A stretch of 64,000 nt of DNA from an uncultured Sphingorhabdus sp. (GTDB lineage: Bacteria > Pseudomonadota > Alphaproteobacteria > Sphingomonadales > Sphingomonadaceae), in the NCBI GenBank assembly GCA_947492905.1, contig CANLOL010000001.1:1032578-1096577 (forward strand). The letters are read 5' to 3'. The position numbers and the translations under genes were made by a program. Below, piece by piece: positions 8,889 through 17,663 of this stretch (positions within the stretch are counted from its first letter, which is position 1; each line of letters opens with the position of its first letter). Under the pieces are notes generated by a model. That model was not told the origin of the DNA. It was given only the letters and a program-made list of their open reading frames with translations, and did no database searches.

Positions 8889-10441
8889 TAAATGCTCATG
8901 ACCAACTGGATGACCCACAGGCATTTTTAAGTGAGCTCATGCGCAATGATTTTACTTTATTCCTGCGCAAAGCATTCCCATGGATATCTGGCGGTGCGGT
9001 GCTTGATTGGAATTGGCATCTTGATGCTATCGTCCATGGATTAAACTCCGTCCAAGATGGCACAGCATTGCGTCTTTTGGTAACGCTCCCGCCGCGCAAT
9101 CTAAAATCCATCACCATATCTGTTGCATGGGTGGCATGGATGCTCGGCCGTGATCCGACCAAGAATTTCGTTTGCATTAGTTATTCTGGTGAATTGGCAG
9201 GTAAGCTTGCGCGTGATTGTCTCTCAATCATGGAATCGCACTGGTACCGAGAGTTATTTCCTAAAACGCTTATATCCAAAAAGCGATCGGCAGCGCATGA
9301 TTTTGAAACCAGCGCTGGCGGCGGGCGAATGGCAACGTCAATCACAGGCACATTAACAGGGCGCGGCGGTGATATCATCATTATCGATGATCCGATTAAA
9401 CCGGATGAGGCTTTTTCTGAAACTATCCGCAGCGCGCTTAATGATTGGTACCGCTCAACGCTAACCTCGCGCTTGAATGATAAACGAACCGGCGCGATCA
9501 TCTGCGTGATGCAGCGTTTGCACGCTAATGATTTGGCAGGCCTTATGCTAGAGGATGGTGGCTGGTCGCATCTTAACCTTCCAGCTATCGCCAATGAAAG
9601 CCATACAATAGTGCTTACCAGAGGCCGTATTTATAAGCGCTATGAAGGAGAAGTGCTACATCCAATGCGCGAGCCCTATGAGACATTGATGCGGATCAAG
9701 CGCGATCAAGGACCTATTATATTTGAAGCGCAATATCAGCAAGATCCCGTTCCAGCCACCGGCAATATGATCCAAAAAGACTGGCTGCTCTATGAAACAT
9801 TAGATTTAGAGAATATCCCGCGCGGTATCATCGTACAAAGCTGGGATACGGCAAGCAAGGATGGTATTCATAATGATTATTCGGTGTGCATTACAGCGCG
9901 ATATTATGCCAAAAAGATATATATCATTGATGTGTTTCGCCGCAAACTCACCTTTCCAGATCTTAAAGAAGCGTCCATCCGACTAGCGCGGGAGTATAAT
10001 GCTGAAACTATATTGATTGAGGATGCAGCCAGCGGCACGCAGCTCTATCAAACGCTGCGTAATGAGCAACCGCACCGTGTGGCCCTGCCGTTCAAGCAGC
10101 AGCCCGAAGGTGATAAGGTAAGCAGAGTAGCAGGTGTAAGCGCAATGATTGCTGGCGGGCAGGTGATATTGCCGCGAAGCGCGCCTTGGCTAACCGCGTT
10201 TACATCAGAATTATTATCCTTTCCTAATGGCAAGCATGATGATCAGGTTGATGCGCTCTCACAATTGCTATCATGGATACGAAAACATATGGGCAGACAA
10301 GAAAATAATGTGCCGCACGCTCCTATCATAGTGACTATTGACGGGCGTGATGATTATGATAGCTCAGGCCCCAGTGCCGAAAATGATTGGCATGACTTAC
10401 ATGGCGATTATGATGATCCCGATTATGATTATTTATATTGA
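8885..10441 (+). CDS. Phage terminase large subunit (ATPase-nuclease)
   Basis: DNA-packaging motor of the phage terminase type. An N-terminal ATPase domain contains a Walker-A-like LLVTLPPRNLKS near residue 69 (the deviant loop usual in terminases) and the Walker B strand DIIIIDDP near residues 163-169. The C-terminal RNase-H-fold nuclease has VQSWDTASK (D321), a central ILIEDAASG and a final HDDQVDALSQ, giving the acidic triad. The 518-residue length is normal. The gene begins inside the stop of the DUF5681 gene (ATGA overlap). No portal, capsid or tail gene follows; the next gene is on the other strand and not phage-like. This is a truncated prophage or a mobile trio with another role. Confidence 0.93.
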   Translation: MINAHDQLDDPQAFLSELMRNDFTLFLRKAFPWISGGAVLDWNWHLDAIVHGLNSVQDGTALRLLVTLPPRNLKSITISVAWVAWMLGRDPTKNFVCISYSGELAGKLARDCLSIMESHWYRELFPKTLISKKRSAAHDFETSAGGGRMATSITGTLTGRGGDIIIIDDPIKPDEAFSETIRSALNDWYRSTLTSRLNDKRTGAIICVMQRLHANDLAGLMLEDGGWSHLNLPAIANESHTIVLTRGRIYKRYEGEVLHPMREPYETLMRIKRDQGPIIFEAQYQQDPVPATGNMIQKDWLLYETLDLENIPRGIIVQSWDTASKDGIHNDYSVCITARYYAKKIYIIDVFRRKLTFPDLKEASIRLAREYNAETILIEDAASGTQLYQTLRNEQPHRVALPFKQQPEGDKVSRVAGVSAMIAGGQVILPRSAPWLTAFTSELLSFPNGKHDDQVDALSQLLSWIRKHMGRQENNVPHAPIIVTIDGRDDYDSSGPSAENDWHDLHGDYDDPDYDYLY

Positions 10442-10452
10442 TAGAAGATTAT

Positions 10453-11007
10453 TCAATTACAGAATCTTGTCCAAGCAATTGACATTTGTTCCTCAGTGAA
10501 TTCTTCTTCTAACATTACCGTGCCACCAGTGATGAAACGCTGCGCTCCCGTCATTCCTCCAAAGCCATTGCGTGAATTAACGTAACCGCAAATAATCACA
10601 GATCTATCTTTACGTTCAGGATAAACAACCATATTTGAAAAAATAGCTGAATCAGGGTCGCGTAGCTTTGCACTTATTAATGTTTTAGCTGCTTCTTTAT
10701 ATGCAAAAACTTCACCAGAATTTGGAGTTTTGGATGTAGTTCTGCTTGGGATATCTGAAGCTTTATCTCCAGTTGATGAAACCCCAAAACCTATCACAGC
10801 CACTACTGTAATAATTCCTACAATAATAACGCATCCAAGAGGGTTGGTTCTTTTTGATGCTATGTTTGTGTGAACTTCGTTATCAGAAAAATCATATTGG
10901 CAATTTGGACAGCGCTTTGCTGTCATATTCATATTCTCTCTACATTTAGGGCAGGGTATCTCCATTCCTTTTTTAAATTCTGTATCAAAGTTGTTTTTAT
11001 CAGTCAT
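10453..11007 (-). CDS. Zinc-ribbon single-pass membrane protein
   Basis: A 184-residue protein with an N-terminal double CxxC zinc ribbon (CPKC at residues 19-22 and CPNC about 14 residues later), then one hydrophobic helix (about residues 57-75, NPLGCVIIVGIITVV) and a C-terminal exported domain. The tail contains ISAKLRDPDSAIFSNMV and GYVNSRNGFGGMTG, a pattern I have seen in small exported proteins of many proteobacteria but cannot name with certainty. Start at 11007 has AAGGA about seven bases upstream. It is convergent with the terminase gene and divergent from the next XRE regulator, so it is not part of the phage trio. Function unknown. Confidence 0.7.
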   Translation of the reverse strand: MTDKNNFDTEFKKGMEIPCPKCRENMNMTAKRCPNCQYDFSDNEVHTNIASKRTNPLGCVIIVGIITVVAVIGFGVSSTGDKASDIPSRTTSKTPNSGEVFAYKEAAKTLISAKLRDPDSAIFSNMVVYPERKDRSVIICGYVNSRNGFGGMTGAQRFITGGTVMLEEEFTEEQMSIAWTRFCN

Positions 11008-11078
11008 TATCCATCCTTCATAATTTACATACTATAGTTGATAAACAAGAAGATAAAAAAGCGCCAATAGTTTCTCGT

Positions 11079-11285
11079 ATGGATATGCGAAAACTTGTTG
11101 GGGATAATGTTTGTCGAATTAGGCAGGCCAATGATTTAACCCAAGAGCAGCTCTCAGCGCTCTCTGGTCTATCTCAACAATATATCAGTGATTTAGAACG
11201 TGGGAAGCGCAATCCAACCATAGTGACAATTTATGAGCTGGCGTTGGCATTAAAGGTTGGACATCTAGAATTATTAACACCTTAA
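11079..11285 (+). CDS. XRE-family helix-turn-helix regulator
   Basis: A 68-residue stand-alone Cro/C1-type DNA-binding protein. The helix-turn-helix is plain: LTQEQLSALSGLSQQYISDL followed by ERGKRNPTIVTIYELALAL. There is no C-terminal effector domain, so it is probably a dimeric repressor. It is divergent from the zinc-ribbon gene across 71 bases and ends at the edge of a gene-poor patch of insertion-sequence debris, so its natural target operon may have been lost or may be the divergent neighbour. Small XRE regulators of this size are frequent on mobile elements. Confidence 0.85.
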   Translation: MDMRKLVGDNVCRIRQANDLTQEQLSALSGLSQQYISDLERGKRNPTIVTIYELALALKVGHLELLTP

Positions 11286-11385
11286 ATCTTCTGTTCGCTT
11301 CTTCATCTCGCCTGTCTCCTTGTATAAGTGTTATACTCTCAAGTGACCAGCGCAAAACCATTACAAGTCCAATTTGACCAGAAGA

Positions 11386-11400
11386 GTTAATGTGACAATA
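11386..11400 (+). repeat. IS-end-like motif GTTAATGTGACAATA, copy 1
   Basis: This 15-mer is identical to 33325-33339, and both are preceded at 13-14 bases by TTTGACC. At the second location the motif forms the right terminal inverted repeat of a 198-base element. The copy here has no partner at the other end, so it is probably a solo end of the same or a related transposable element. Confidence 0.5.
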
Positions 11401-11764
11401 CCTACGAATCTGCTGGAGAAAATCCATCCAGTTGAATGTTTTACTTTGTAAATGCTGGAATTGAGCCAATGTCTCAGCTCTGCTTCTTGATCATTTTGTT
11501 CTTGCCGATAACAATTTTAGGTGCCCCAGGGTATCACACTTCCCGGTCCTGAAAAGATAATATCCAATTTGCAGTTGTCGGCGACGACCCTCACTTGGTG
11601 TATGCCTTTATCGACTCTGGTCATCGGCAAAGGGACATTGCCAATGATATGAAAATCGGGTGTCAGAACGCATACGCCATCGAGACCTCGAAGGTGAGAT
11701 TTCGAACGCACTTTTTAATGCTTTGGAAGAGTGAAACGATCAGCTTAAAGACATGAACTTGGAA

Positions 11765-12060
11765 GGCTTCCATGAACTCTCTAGACCATGTATAATAAAG
11801 GCTCTGAGCTATGCCTTCCTTGCTTCATAGCTCAGCAATGCTATCATAACTACGCAACCCCTCCAATACAATCCGTATCTTCTCTTCTGCTGAAAAATGC
11901 TACCGTGTCTTGCGGCGAATGTCTTTTACTACCCGTTCAGTACTTGCTTTGGGCTTTGAGTATTTTGATCTCATCTTCGTTCCTTCGTCTCTACGGCGAG
12001 AACAAAATACTACTTAAACTACGACCCTAAATCTATGCCACAAGCGCTGACGGGGAACAC
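11765..12060 (-). pseudogene. IS3-family transposase orfA remnant with terminal repeat
   Basis: On the minus strand from ATG 11974 the frame reads as an IS3-type OrfA helix-turn-helix protein: FSAEEKIRIVLEGLR, then YDSIAEL and KEGIAQSLYYTWSREFMEA. Two in-frame stop codons interrupt it, TAG at 11902-11900 and TGA at 11827-11825, and homology ends near 11765, after which no orfB is present. Upstream of the start, TTCCCCGTCAGCGCTTG (reading minus, about 12058-12042) looks like the terminal inverted repeat of the element. The copy is dead: it lacks the DDE transposase subunit altogether. Confidence 0.75.
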
Positions 12061-12089
12061 TTTACCTTAGCTTATGCATAGAAATAGAC

Positions 12090-12175
12090 GTTTCCCTGTT
12101 AATCTATGAAACAGGAAGTTAATCCTCATGAACAGGCAGCCCAATGGATTTTATCAGGGGGCTTAATCGAAATAA
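12090..12175. repeat. Second CCCTGTTA/ACAGG repeat cluster
   Basis: GTTTCCCTGTTA at 12090-12101 repeats the motif found at 6076-6087, followed within 80 bases by ACAGGAAG, GAACAGGC, TCAGGGGG and AACAGGGG. The arrangement resembles a degraded version of the cluster at 6074-6205, as if a second boundary of the same kind of element had existed here. Confidence 0.4.
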
Positions 12176-12420
12176 CAGGGGTACTCGAACCATGGATCTT
12201 TGAAGCTGCGCTAGAGCGACTAAGCAATAAACAGCTAAGTGCTGACGGGGAAAATAATTATAATTTTAAATACTAATGAAAGAATAGAGGCCAACCAGCA
12301 TTTCTAGTTGTAAGCTGGACGATTTGTAACCTTACAACTTCAGTAAGCATTAGAAAGAATATTGAATTATCAGTAAAAATGATAAATAAATTAGCAATCC
12401 ATTATTACGATTGGGCTTCA

Positions 12421-13131
12421 ATGACTTTTAAGGAACTAATTCCAAACATATTGCTTCTAGAAGATGATGAGAGAGTTGCTGATCATATCATTGAATTGAG
12501 CAAAAACCAGAAATGGAATCTTGAATGGGTTACGCATCGGGATGAAGCTATAAAGAGATCTCTAAATGGAACGTTTGATTTGTTAATATTGGATAGAATG
12601 CTTGGTGATGGAGAAGACTCCATACATTTAATCGAATATTTACGAGACCAAGAAATTAATATGCCAACCATCGTCTTAAGTTCTGTTGGCGGTGCTTTTC
12701 AGAGAAGTAATGGTTATAATGCTGGTGCTGATATATATGTTGAAAAACCATTTGTTGATGAAGAACTAATTGCAGCAATCAATGCTTTAATGCGGCGGTA
12801 TGGCTTTAAAAAGGATGAAGCCGCTATATTCCAATTTGGTTCATTAGAATTAAGATTGCATAGCCGCACTGCAAGTTGGAGCAATAAGCCTCTTAATTTA
12901 AGTCCATTGAGTTTCACAATATTAGAAATTTTAGCACGTCAGCACGGTCAAATTATCAGTCGCAGTGACTTATGGACTAAGGCATGGCCGAATTGGCGAG
13001 CAGATCCACAAAATGATGTAATGGATCAAGCAATATTTCGATTACGAAAAGAATTAAATATCACCACACAAAATATTAAAATAGTTACCAAACGCTATCG
13101 CGGTTTTATGCTAGATATTAATGGTGGGTAA
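12421..13131 (+). CDS. OmpR/PhoB-type response regulator
   Basis: Transcription factor of a two-component system. The receiver domain begins ILLLEDDE (acidic pocket), has the phospho-acceptor aspartate in DLLILDRMLGDG, the conserved serine in IVLSS and the lysine in VEKPF. The C-terminal winged-helix domain covers the last 100 residues (LSPLSFTILEILARQHGQ, then VVTKRYRGFMLDI-like wing ending). I place the start at ATG 12421; an earlier ATG at 12379 would add 14 residues before a normal receiver. The next gene, a histidine kinase, starts two bases after its stop. Base composition is very AT-rich. It probably controls the downstream lipoprotein and membrane genes, which is inference from order. 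Confidence 0.9.
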   Translation: MTFKELIPNILLLEDDERVADHIIELSKNQKWNLEWVTHRDEAIKRSLNGTFDLLILDRMLGDGEDSIHLIEYLRDQEINMPTIVLSSVGGAFQRSNGYNAGADIYVEKPFVDEELIAAINALMRRYGFKKDEAAIFQFGSLELRLHSRTASWSNKPLNLSPLSFTILEILARQHGQIISRSDLWTKAWPNWRADPQNDVMDQAIFRLRKELNITTQNIKIVTKRYRGFMLDINGG

Positions 13132-13133
13132 TT

Positions 13134-14453
13134 ATGAAATCTATTTCACGCCACCACAAACAATTTATAGTTGTTATATGTATCATGCTGATTACCTCTT
13201 TATCAATTAGCTTATTAGCTATTAATAAATTGGTTTCTGATAGCGAGAGAGAGGATGCACAAAACAGAATTTTAAGGATTGAGGAAGAGCTAAATAGTAG
13301 AACAGAAAATATGGGAGCGCTTGCTCCTATTGATGAAATAGATCGCCGAATTAAGCTAACTATTAATGATGGAGCATTATATTCTGTAAAGCGCAAGGAT
13401 GGTCGAATTGTCACAGGTAATATTGATAAATGGCCACTAGTTCGAAATCGCGGTGTCATGATTGATGTTACAATTAATGATAGGCCCTATGTAGCCATGA
13501 GAAAATCATTTGGATCAGACTTTGAGCTCTTAATTGCTCAATCTTTGAATAGGCAAATTTATATAAAAGATCGAATAATATTTTTGTTTATCTCTGCTTT
13601 AGTGATTAATTTTATATTGGGATTGATATTGTTTAAAATAACAAAATCAAAAAGCGATAAGTTACTAAATTCATTGTCCGATGCATTAGAACAAGCATCA
13701 ATTGGATCGATATATAATCGAATTCCTGAATATGAAGATCCAATGTATAGACATATTGCCAATCAGATTAATATGCTTTTGACTAATATTGAATATTCAC
13801 ATGATACCCTGCGTCAAATCGGTGGAAATATGGCGCATGAATTGATTGAACCACTTGCTAGAGTTCAAGACCGCATAGACGCCCTATCGGTGGAGTATCC
13901 TCAGATTATAGAATTAGAGCAAATCATTGACGAGTTAGATAGTCTGCAGGATACTTATAGAGGATTATTGTCGTTAGCTGAGATTGAGGCTGGAAGAGAA
14001 TATTCGGAAAATTTTCAATATTTTGATCTTAGTGATGCTGCTAGAGATACTTGCGATCTTTATTCTGATAATCTGAGAGAATCCCATATAAATCTAATCT
14101 GTAAATATCAGATTGCTCCTATATATGGAGATCCTTGGCTTATAAGATCAGCAATTGGGAACATTATGTCGAATGCAATAAAGCATAGTCCCAAACATGG
14201 CGATATTTATGTGTCTACTGATAGATTGGGTTCTAAATGTAGAATATCGGTAAAAGATGAAGGCCCTGGACTAAGTGGCAAAACACCAACACAATTATTT
14301 GCAGAATTGAGGGGCTTAAATAAAATGACTAATGTTAAACACGGATTAGGCCTTCGGATTGTAAACTCTATCGCTATACGGCATAATGCAAAATTATTAT
14401 TTGAAGAAGATAATTTAGGACTCTCTGTATGTATAGAATTCCCGTGCAAATGA
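13134..14453 (+). CDS. Membrane sensor histidine kinase
   Basis: Partner kinase of the preceding regulator. Transmembrane helix 1 lies at about residues 10-29, a periplasmic sensor of about 110 residues follows, and helix 2 lies at about 142-162, then a HAMP-like linker. The phospho-accepting histidine is H235 in GGNMAHELIEPLARVQ; the usual H-box is HELRTPL, so the R-T positions are I-E here. The ATP-binding domain has the N-box IGNIMSNAIKHS, the G1 box VKDEGPGLSG and the G2 box HGLGLRIVNSIA. All catalytic boxes are present, so it should be active. Its stop overlaps the start of the downstream lipoprotein gene (ATGA), implying one operon and possibly a shared signal. Confidence 0.9.
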   Translation: MKSISRHHKQFIVVICIMLITSLSISLLAINKLVSDSEREDAQNRILRIEEELNSRTENMGALAPIDEIDRRIKLTINDGALYSVKRKDGRIVTGNIDKWPLVRNRGVMIDVTINDRPYVAMRKSFGSDFELLIAQSLNRQIYIKDRIIFLFISALVINFILGLILFKITKSKSDKLLNSLSDALEQASIGSIYNRIPEYEDPMYRHIANQINMLLTNIEYSHDTLRQIGGNMAHELIEPLARVQDRIDALSVEYPQIIELEQIIDELDSLQDTYRGLLSLAEIEAGREYSENFQYFDLSDAARDTCDLYSDNLRESHINLICKYQIAPIYGDPWLIRSAIGNIMSNAIKHSPKHGDIYVSTDRLGSKCRISVKDEGPGLSGKTPTQLFAELRGLNKMTNVKHGLGLRIVNSIAIRHNAKLLFEEDNLGLSVCIEFPCK

Positions 14454-15040
14454 ACCTATTATTCAGATTATACACAATAATTATATTCTCATTATTGCTC
14501 GCTAGCTGCGCGCATGAAAAAAAATCTCTCACAGATATAACAGACGTAAGACGTTTAAGTTATCAGGCCATTCTTTCTGATGATATTGATAAAAAACGCA
14601 ATGCGGCAAATTTAGAGTCTCAGATAGGAATTAAGCGCAGCATAAGAAGGCCAATTTCGGGCGAAGATATTTTGAGCGGGGACGATGTTAAAGAAACTAT
14701 TATAATTGAAAATTTAGTATCAGAAAATGAAGTAGAGCAATATTTACAGCGCGGTGCCAATAATGGCCCAAGCGAATCTATTCATGCTGTGGGCCCAAAT
14801 AAAAAGATGGTATTTAATATACCATTCAGAGGCAATGAAAGCGGGTTGGTTATGATATCTGCTGTTTCGGCAAAGCTAAAGCTGTCCGTTGCCGACAATA
14901 AAAATCAAATAAATTGCGAAGACAAGATTACTAATGGCGTTGCATTTTGCCGTTTGCTGCCAACCAAACAAACGCAATTCATAATTCAAATTACAAATCT
15001 AAATGATAAACGCGCTGTTTTCAATTTACTTACAAACTGA
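14450..15040 (+). CDS. Hypothetical lipoprotein
   Basis: A 196-residue lipoprotein with signal MNLLFRLYTIIIFSLLLASC; the lipobox is LLASC, so the mature chain starts at that cysteine. The mature part is soluble and contains no domain I recognise; the C-terminal half looks beta-rich with two cysteines (NCEDKITNGVAFC) that could form a disulfide. I start at ATG 14450, which overlaps the kinase stop by four bases; an in-frame ATG at 14429 lies within the kinase gene. Coupling to the kinase suggests that it may act as an envelope sensor accessory, but this is inference. Confidence 0.75.
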   Translation: MNLLFRLYTIIIFSLLLASCAHEKKSLTDITDVRRLSYQAILSDDIDKKRNAANLESQIGIKRSIRRPISGEDILSGDDVKETIIIENLVSENEVEQYLQRGANNGPSESIHAVGPNKKMVFNIPFRGNESGLVMISAVSAKLKLSVADNKNQINCEDKITNGVAFCRLLPTKQTQFIIQITNLNDKRAVFNLLTN

Positions 15041-15132
15041 TTTTTGTCGTGAAACTTACTGCAATTGTAATTTGATGTAACAATTTAAATTGCCTATCCT
15101 TTTCTTAATAAATATTTGTTTTAGGAGTGGCA

Positions 15133-15528
15133 ATGACAATCGAACGTTTTATGGTTTGGATGACCTTTTCATTTATAAATTATTTTTTATTTCTAAACAT
15201 ACATCCTTTTAGAGGTCATTCAGAAATTGTTTTATATTTGGCCTATGCTCACCAGTGGTTATGCCTATTGCCTATGTTTTATGCACTTGTGCAGCGATAC
15301 AAGACATTGGGATATCCAGCATGGATGGCATTTATAGCCCCAATGCTCTTATTGGCATCATTCATTCCGCAATTGATGATTAGTAAATTTGGGCTTTGGG
15401 AGGGCGTAAATGAAACTATGGTGCTCTCGGCAAGAAACGAAAATAATCGGGCTATGATTGGTGTAATGACTGCGTCTCTAATCTTCTCAATCTTATTGGG
15501 TCTTTTTGGAAAGAATCAAGCTGAATAG
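15133..15528 (+). CDS. Small multi-pass membrane protein, DUF805-like
   Basis: A 131-residue protein with four predicted membrane helices. The segment RYKTLGYPAWMAFIAPMLLL resembles the RRxHDxGxSGWW block of DUF805 proteins, though the match is partial. ATG 15133 is five bases after AGGAG; GTG 15127 is less likely. It sits about 90 bases behind the lipoprotein gene and starts a run of small membrane proteins. Role unknown. Confidence 0.6.
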   Translation: MTIERFMVWMTFSFINYFLFLNIHPFRGHSEIVLYLAYAHQWLCLLPMFYALVQRYKTLGYPAWMAFIAPMLLLASFIPQLMISKFGLWEGVNETMVLSARNENNRAMIGVMTASLIFSILLGLFGKNQAE

Positions 15529-15567
15529 TTTTTTGGATTTGAAAATACATATAGAAATGGTGAATTT

Positions 15568-15810
15568 ATGACTGAGTTATCAATATGGTTGCAGGACAAT
15601 AGTCTCTTAGATTTATTTAATAATATATCATTTATATTATATACATTCATTATTCTTACGGCAGGTTTTGTTGTAAATAAATTATATATTGCTATCTCTA
15701 AAAGATATTGGCTTTGGAAAAATACTTATCAAAACGCTAAAAAACTTCTGCTAGTTAATGGTGAAGGGGAGCGTATGTATGAGATAAAACAAATAGATAC
15801 TTATTCATAA
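15568..15810 (+). CDS. Small membrane protein, hypothetical
   Basis: An 80-residue protein with one clear hydrophobic helix (about residues 20-42, ISFILYTFIILTAGFVV) followed by a basic cytoplasmic-looking tail. It has an ATG start but only a weak purine stretch upstream. It lies 40 bases after the DUF805-like gene in the same direction and has the same AT-rich composition. No family recognised. Confidence 0.5.
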   Translation: MTELSIWLQDNSLLDLFNNISFILYTFIILTAGFVVNKLYIAISKRYWLWKNTYQNAKKLLLVNGEGERMYEIKQIDTYS

Positions 15811-15854
15811 ATTAATCATTTTGATAATATTTTTATAGAAAGGTTTGAATTTTA

Positions 15855-16043
15855 ATGGATGATCTTTTCTCTGGTTGCTTAATTTTGTTTGTTGGCTTTC
15901 TTCTTATTGCGGGCTTAGGATACGCTATAAAGAATATTGGTTATAATGGTTCTTCTGTAGAAGCTTATGCAATAATAGCTGCTGCGGATTGCCAGGCAGG
16001 GAATGAAGATGCGTGTAAATGGCGTCCGAGAAGAAGTCCTTAG
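15855..16043 (+). CDS. Very small membrane protein, hypothetical
   Basis: A 62-residue frame with one long hydrophobic helix near the N-terminus (CLILFVGFLLIAGLGYAI) and a short tail with two cysteines and a basic end (KWRPRRSP). An AGAAAGG stretch lies about ten bases upstream of ATG 15855. It continues the series of small membrane proteins ahead of the CHAT protease gene. Coding status is plausible but not proven. Confidence 0.45.
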   Translation: MDDLFSGCLILFVGFLLIAGLGYAIKNIGYNGSSVEAYAIIAAADCQAGNEDACKWRPRRSP

Positions 16044-16155
16044 GCCCTCAGTTTAATATTAGAAATGACAGTAATTATGTCCGCTATCATTTGCATTTGA
16101 CTTTACCAAATTCTTATTTACGTTTCTTTACTATCAAAAGTTGGGGAGCGTAACA

Positions 16156-17634
16156 TTGTTTGTGCGAACATTTTCTATTATTATATCTATATTAGTAAGT
16201 TTAGTTTTTTCGCAGGCGCAAGCGTCATGTCTCGTAAAAAATAATCAAAGTTATGATTATGCCTCTGATAGCTTGCTAGTGGCACAACAATATTTAACAT
16301 CTCGCCCAGGCCGTGCGATAGATCAAGCGTTATCAAGTGCATCGATTGGGGATGATTTACGCAAATTATTACATCAGCGCGATAAATTGAGGCTGGCTAG
16401 CAATAATCAGAATCCGAATAGCACAGATGCGCTAAAAAACCTTGAAAAGATTAAAAATATTGAACAGCAAATAGAGGAGATATCACCAAATTTGCTGTCG
16501 CGATTAACCTTTAACCCTCTTACCGTTGATGAATTGCAAAATGAACTAAGGAATGACGAAGCTTTAATAATATTATTAGAGACCGATAAAGATAGTTTCG
16601 CGTGGTGGATAGATAAAGATTGCTTTCGATGGGAGAGATTATCTGATTTTTCTAAAACAAATTCAAATGTATTAATTGCACAATTGCGAGAAGGTATATC
16701 GCCTACGTCAGATATACGCGGAAATAATAAAGGATCCAAAATTAGAAAAAAGGATAAGCCATTTCCGAAAAATACGGCTAAAATCATCCATGATAAAATC
16801 CTAGGTAGTTTTTCTGATCGTTTGGCCGGCAAGAAGTCTATTAATATCCATGCGAATGGAAATTTTTTGTCCATTCCATTTGCTGCATTGATAGACCCCA
16901 AGACAGATAGGTTCGAAATTGAAAATAGAAGTTATGGATTTTTACCCAGCCTATCAGCATTATCGCGAAGTGATAACCTTATTACTCTTAGTGACAGAGA
17001 CTCCATTCTTGCGATTGGTGCACCTAAACAGATAAATAATCCAGCCTTACAATGGTTGAGTGCTTTACCTGGAGCGGAAGCAGAATTGCGCCAAATCAAA
17101 GACCGCTATCCTCAGAGAGCTATTGTATTATCAGGAGCATCAGCCAGCAAAGAGCAGTTTCAGAATAGTATAAAGTCCACAAAACCTGAACTATTGTTAT
17201 TCTCGACCCATGCTATTTTGGATGATTCCCTTGGTATCGGCAATCATGGTTTGCTTATGGCATCGGATGATGTTTCCAAAGCATCGCTCATGACTTCAGA
17301 TGATATTAGTGCATATAATTTGAATAGTAATTTGGTGATATTATCCGCTTGTAACACTTGGGCAGGTGATAAAGGGCAAGGTGATGCATTAACCACATTA
17401 GCTTTGTCTTTTTTTCAAGCGGGCAGTAAAAATTTAATTGTCACCCACTGGCCAATTTCGGATGCATCAGCCGCGTCTTGGTCACAATATATGATCGATA
17501 ATTTAATATCTACCAACCTTGCAACCCCAGAAACACTGCGCCAAAGCCAATTGGCCCTGATGAAGAGTGAAGGGGGGCGTTTTGCACATCCACGCCATTG
17601 GGCACCCTATATATTTATAGCAGGTGGGCAATGA
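16156..17634 (+). CDS. Exported CHAT-domain (caspase-like) protease
   Basis: A caspase-HetF-associated (CHAT) cysteine protease. The N-terminus is a signal peptide (hydrophobic stretch IIISILVSLVF, cleavage near AQASC), so it should act outside the cytoplasm. A helical region of about 150 residues precedes the protease. The dyad is visible: histidine in LLFSTHAILDD (about residue 352) and cysteine in VILSACNTWAGD (about 399), with TLALSFFQAGSKNLIVTHWP and a terminal HPRHWAPYIFIAGG, all standard CHAT landmarks. No ATG is available at the start; TTG 16156 or GTG 16162 follows GGGGAG at a good distance, so the exact start is uncertain. The downstream TPR gene is immediately adjacent. Target protein unknown. 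Confidence 0.88.
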   Translation: MFVRTFSIIISILVSLVFSQAQASCLVKNNQSYDYASDSLLVAQQYLTSRPGRAIDQALSSASIGDDLRKLLHQRDKLRLASNNQNPNSTDALKNLEKIKNIEQQIEEISPNLLSRLTFNPLTVDELQNELRNDEALIILLETDKDSFAWWIDKDCFRWERLSDFSKTNSNVLIAQLREGISPTSDIRGNNKGSKIRKKDKPFPKNTAKIIHDKILGSFSDRLAGKKSINIHANGNFLSIPFAALIDPKTDRFEIENRSYGFLPSLSALSRSDNLITLSDRDSILAIGAPKQINNPALQWLSALPGAEAELRQIKDRYPQRAIVLSGASASKEQFQNSIKSTKPELLLFSTHAILDDSLGIGNHGLLMASDDVSKASLMTSDDISAYNLNSNLVILSACNTWAGDKGQGDALTTLALSFFQAGSKNLIVTHWPISDASAASWSQYMIDNLISTNLATPETLRQSQLALMKSEGGRFAHPRHWAPYIFIAGGQ

Positions 17635-17663
17635 ATATAGTATCTAATTTAGGGATAATCCGC

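Larger units (their letters stand above)
11286..12378. other. Gene-poor patch of mobile-element debris
   Basis: About 1.1 kb with no intact gene. From left to right it holds an insertion-sequence-end-like motif (11373-11400); an open frame of 64 codons on the minus strand (11517-11711) that I cannot assign; a broken IS3-type orfA with two in-frame stops (11765-11974) and its probable terminal repeat (12042-12060); a second copy of CCCTGTTA-type repeats (12090-12175); an orphan copy of the IS terminal repeat (12238-12252); and the AT-rich upstream region of the response regulator. Several successive insertions and deletions are the simplest explanation. Confidence 0.7.

Noticed and set aside
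8885-10441. Gene transfer agent terminase
   Set aside because: No adjacent portal, capsid or tail genes in the usual GTA order, and the methyltransferase and DUF5681 neighbours are not part of a GTA cluster.
11788-12030. 80-codon open frame on the plus strand
   Set aside because: It is antisense to the IS3-type orfA remnant, whose minus-strand translation shows clear transposase similarity; the plus-strand translation is unlike a real protein.
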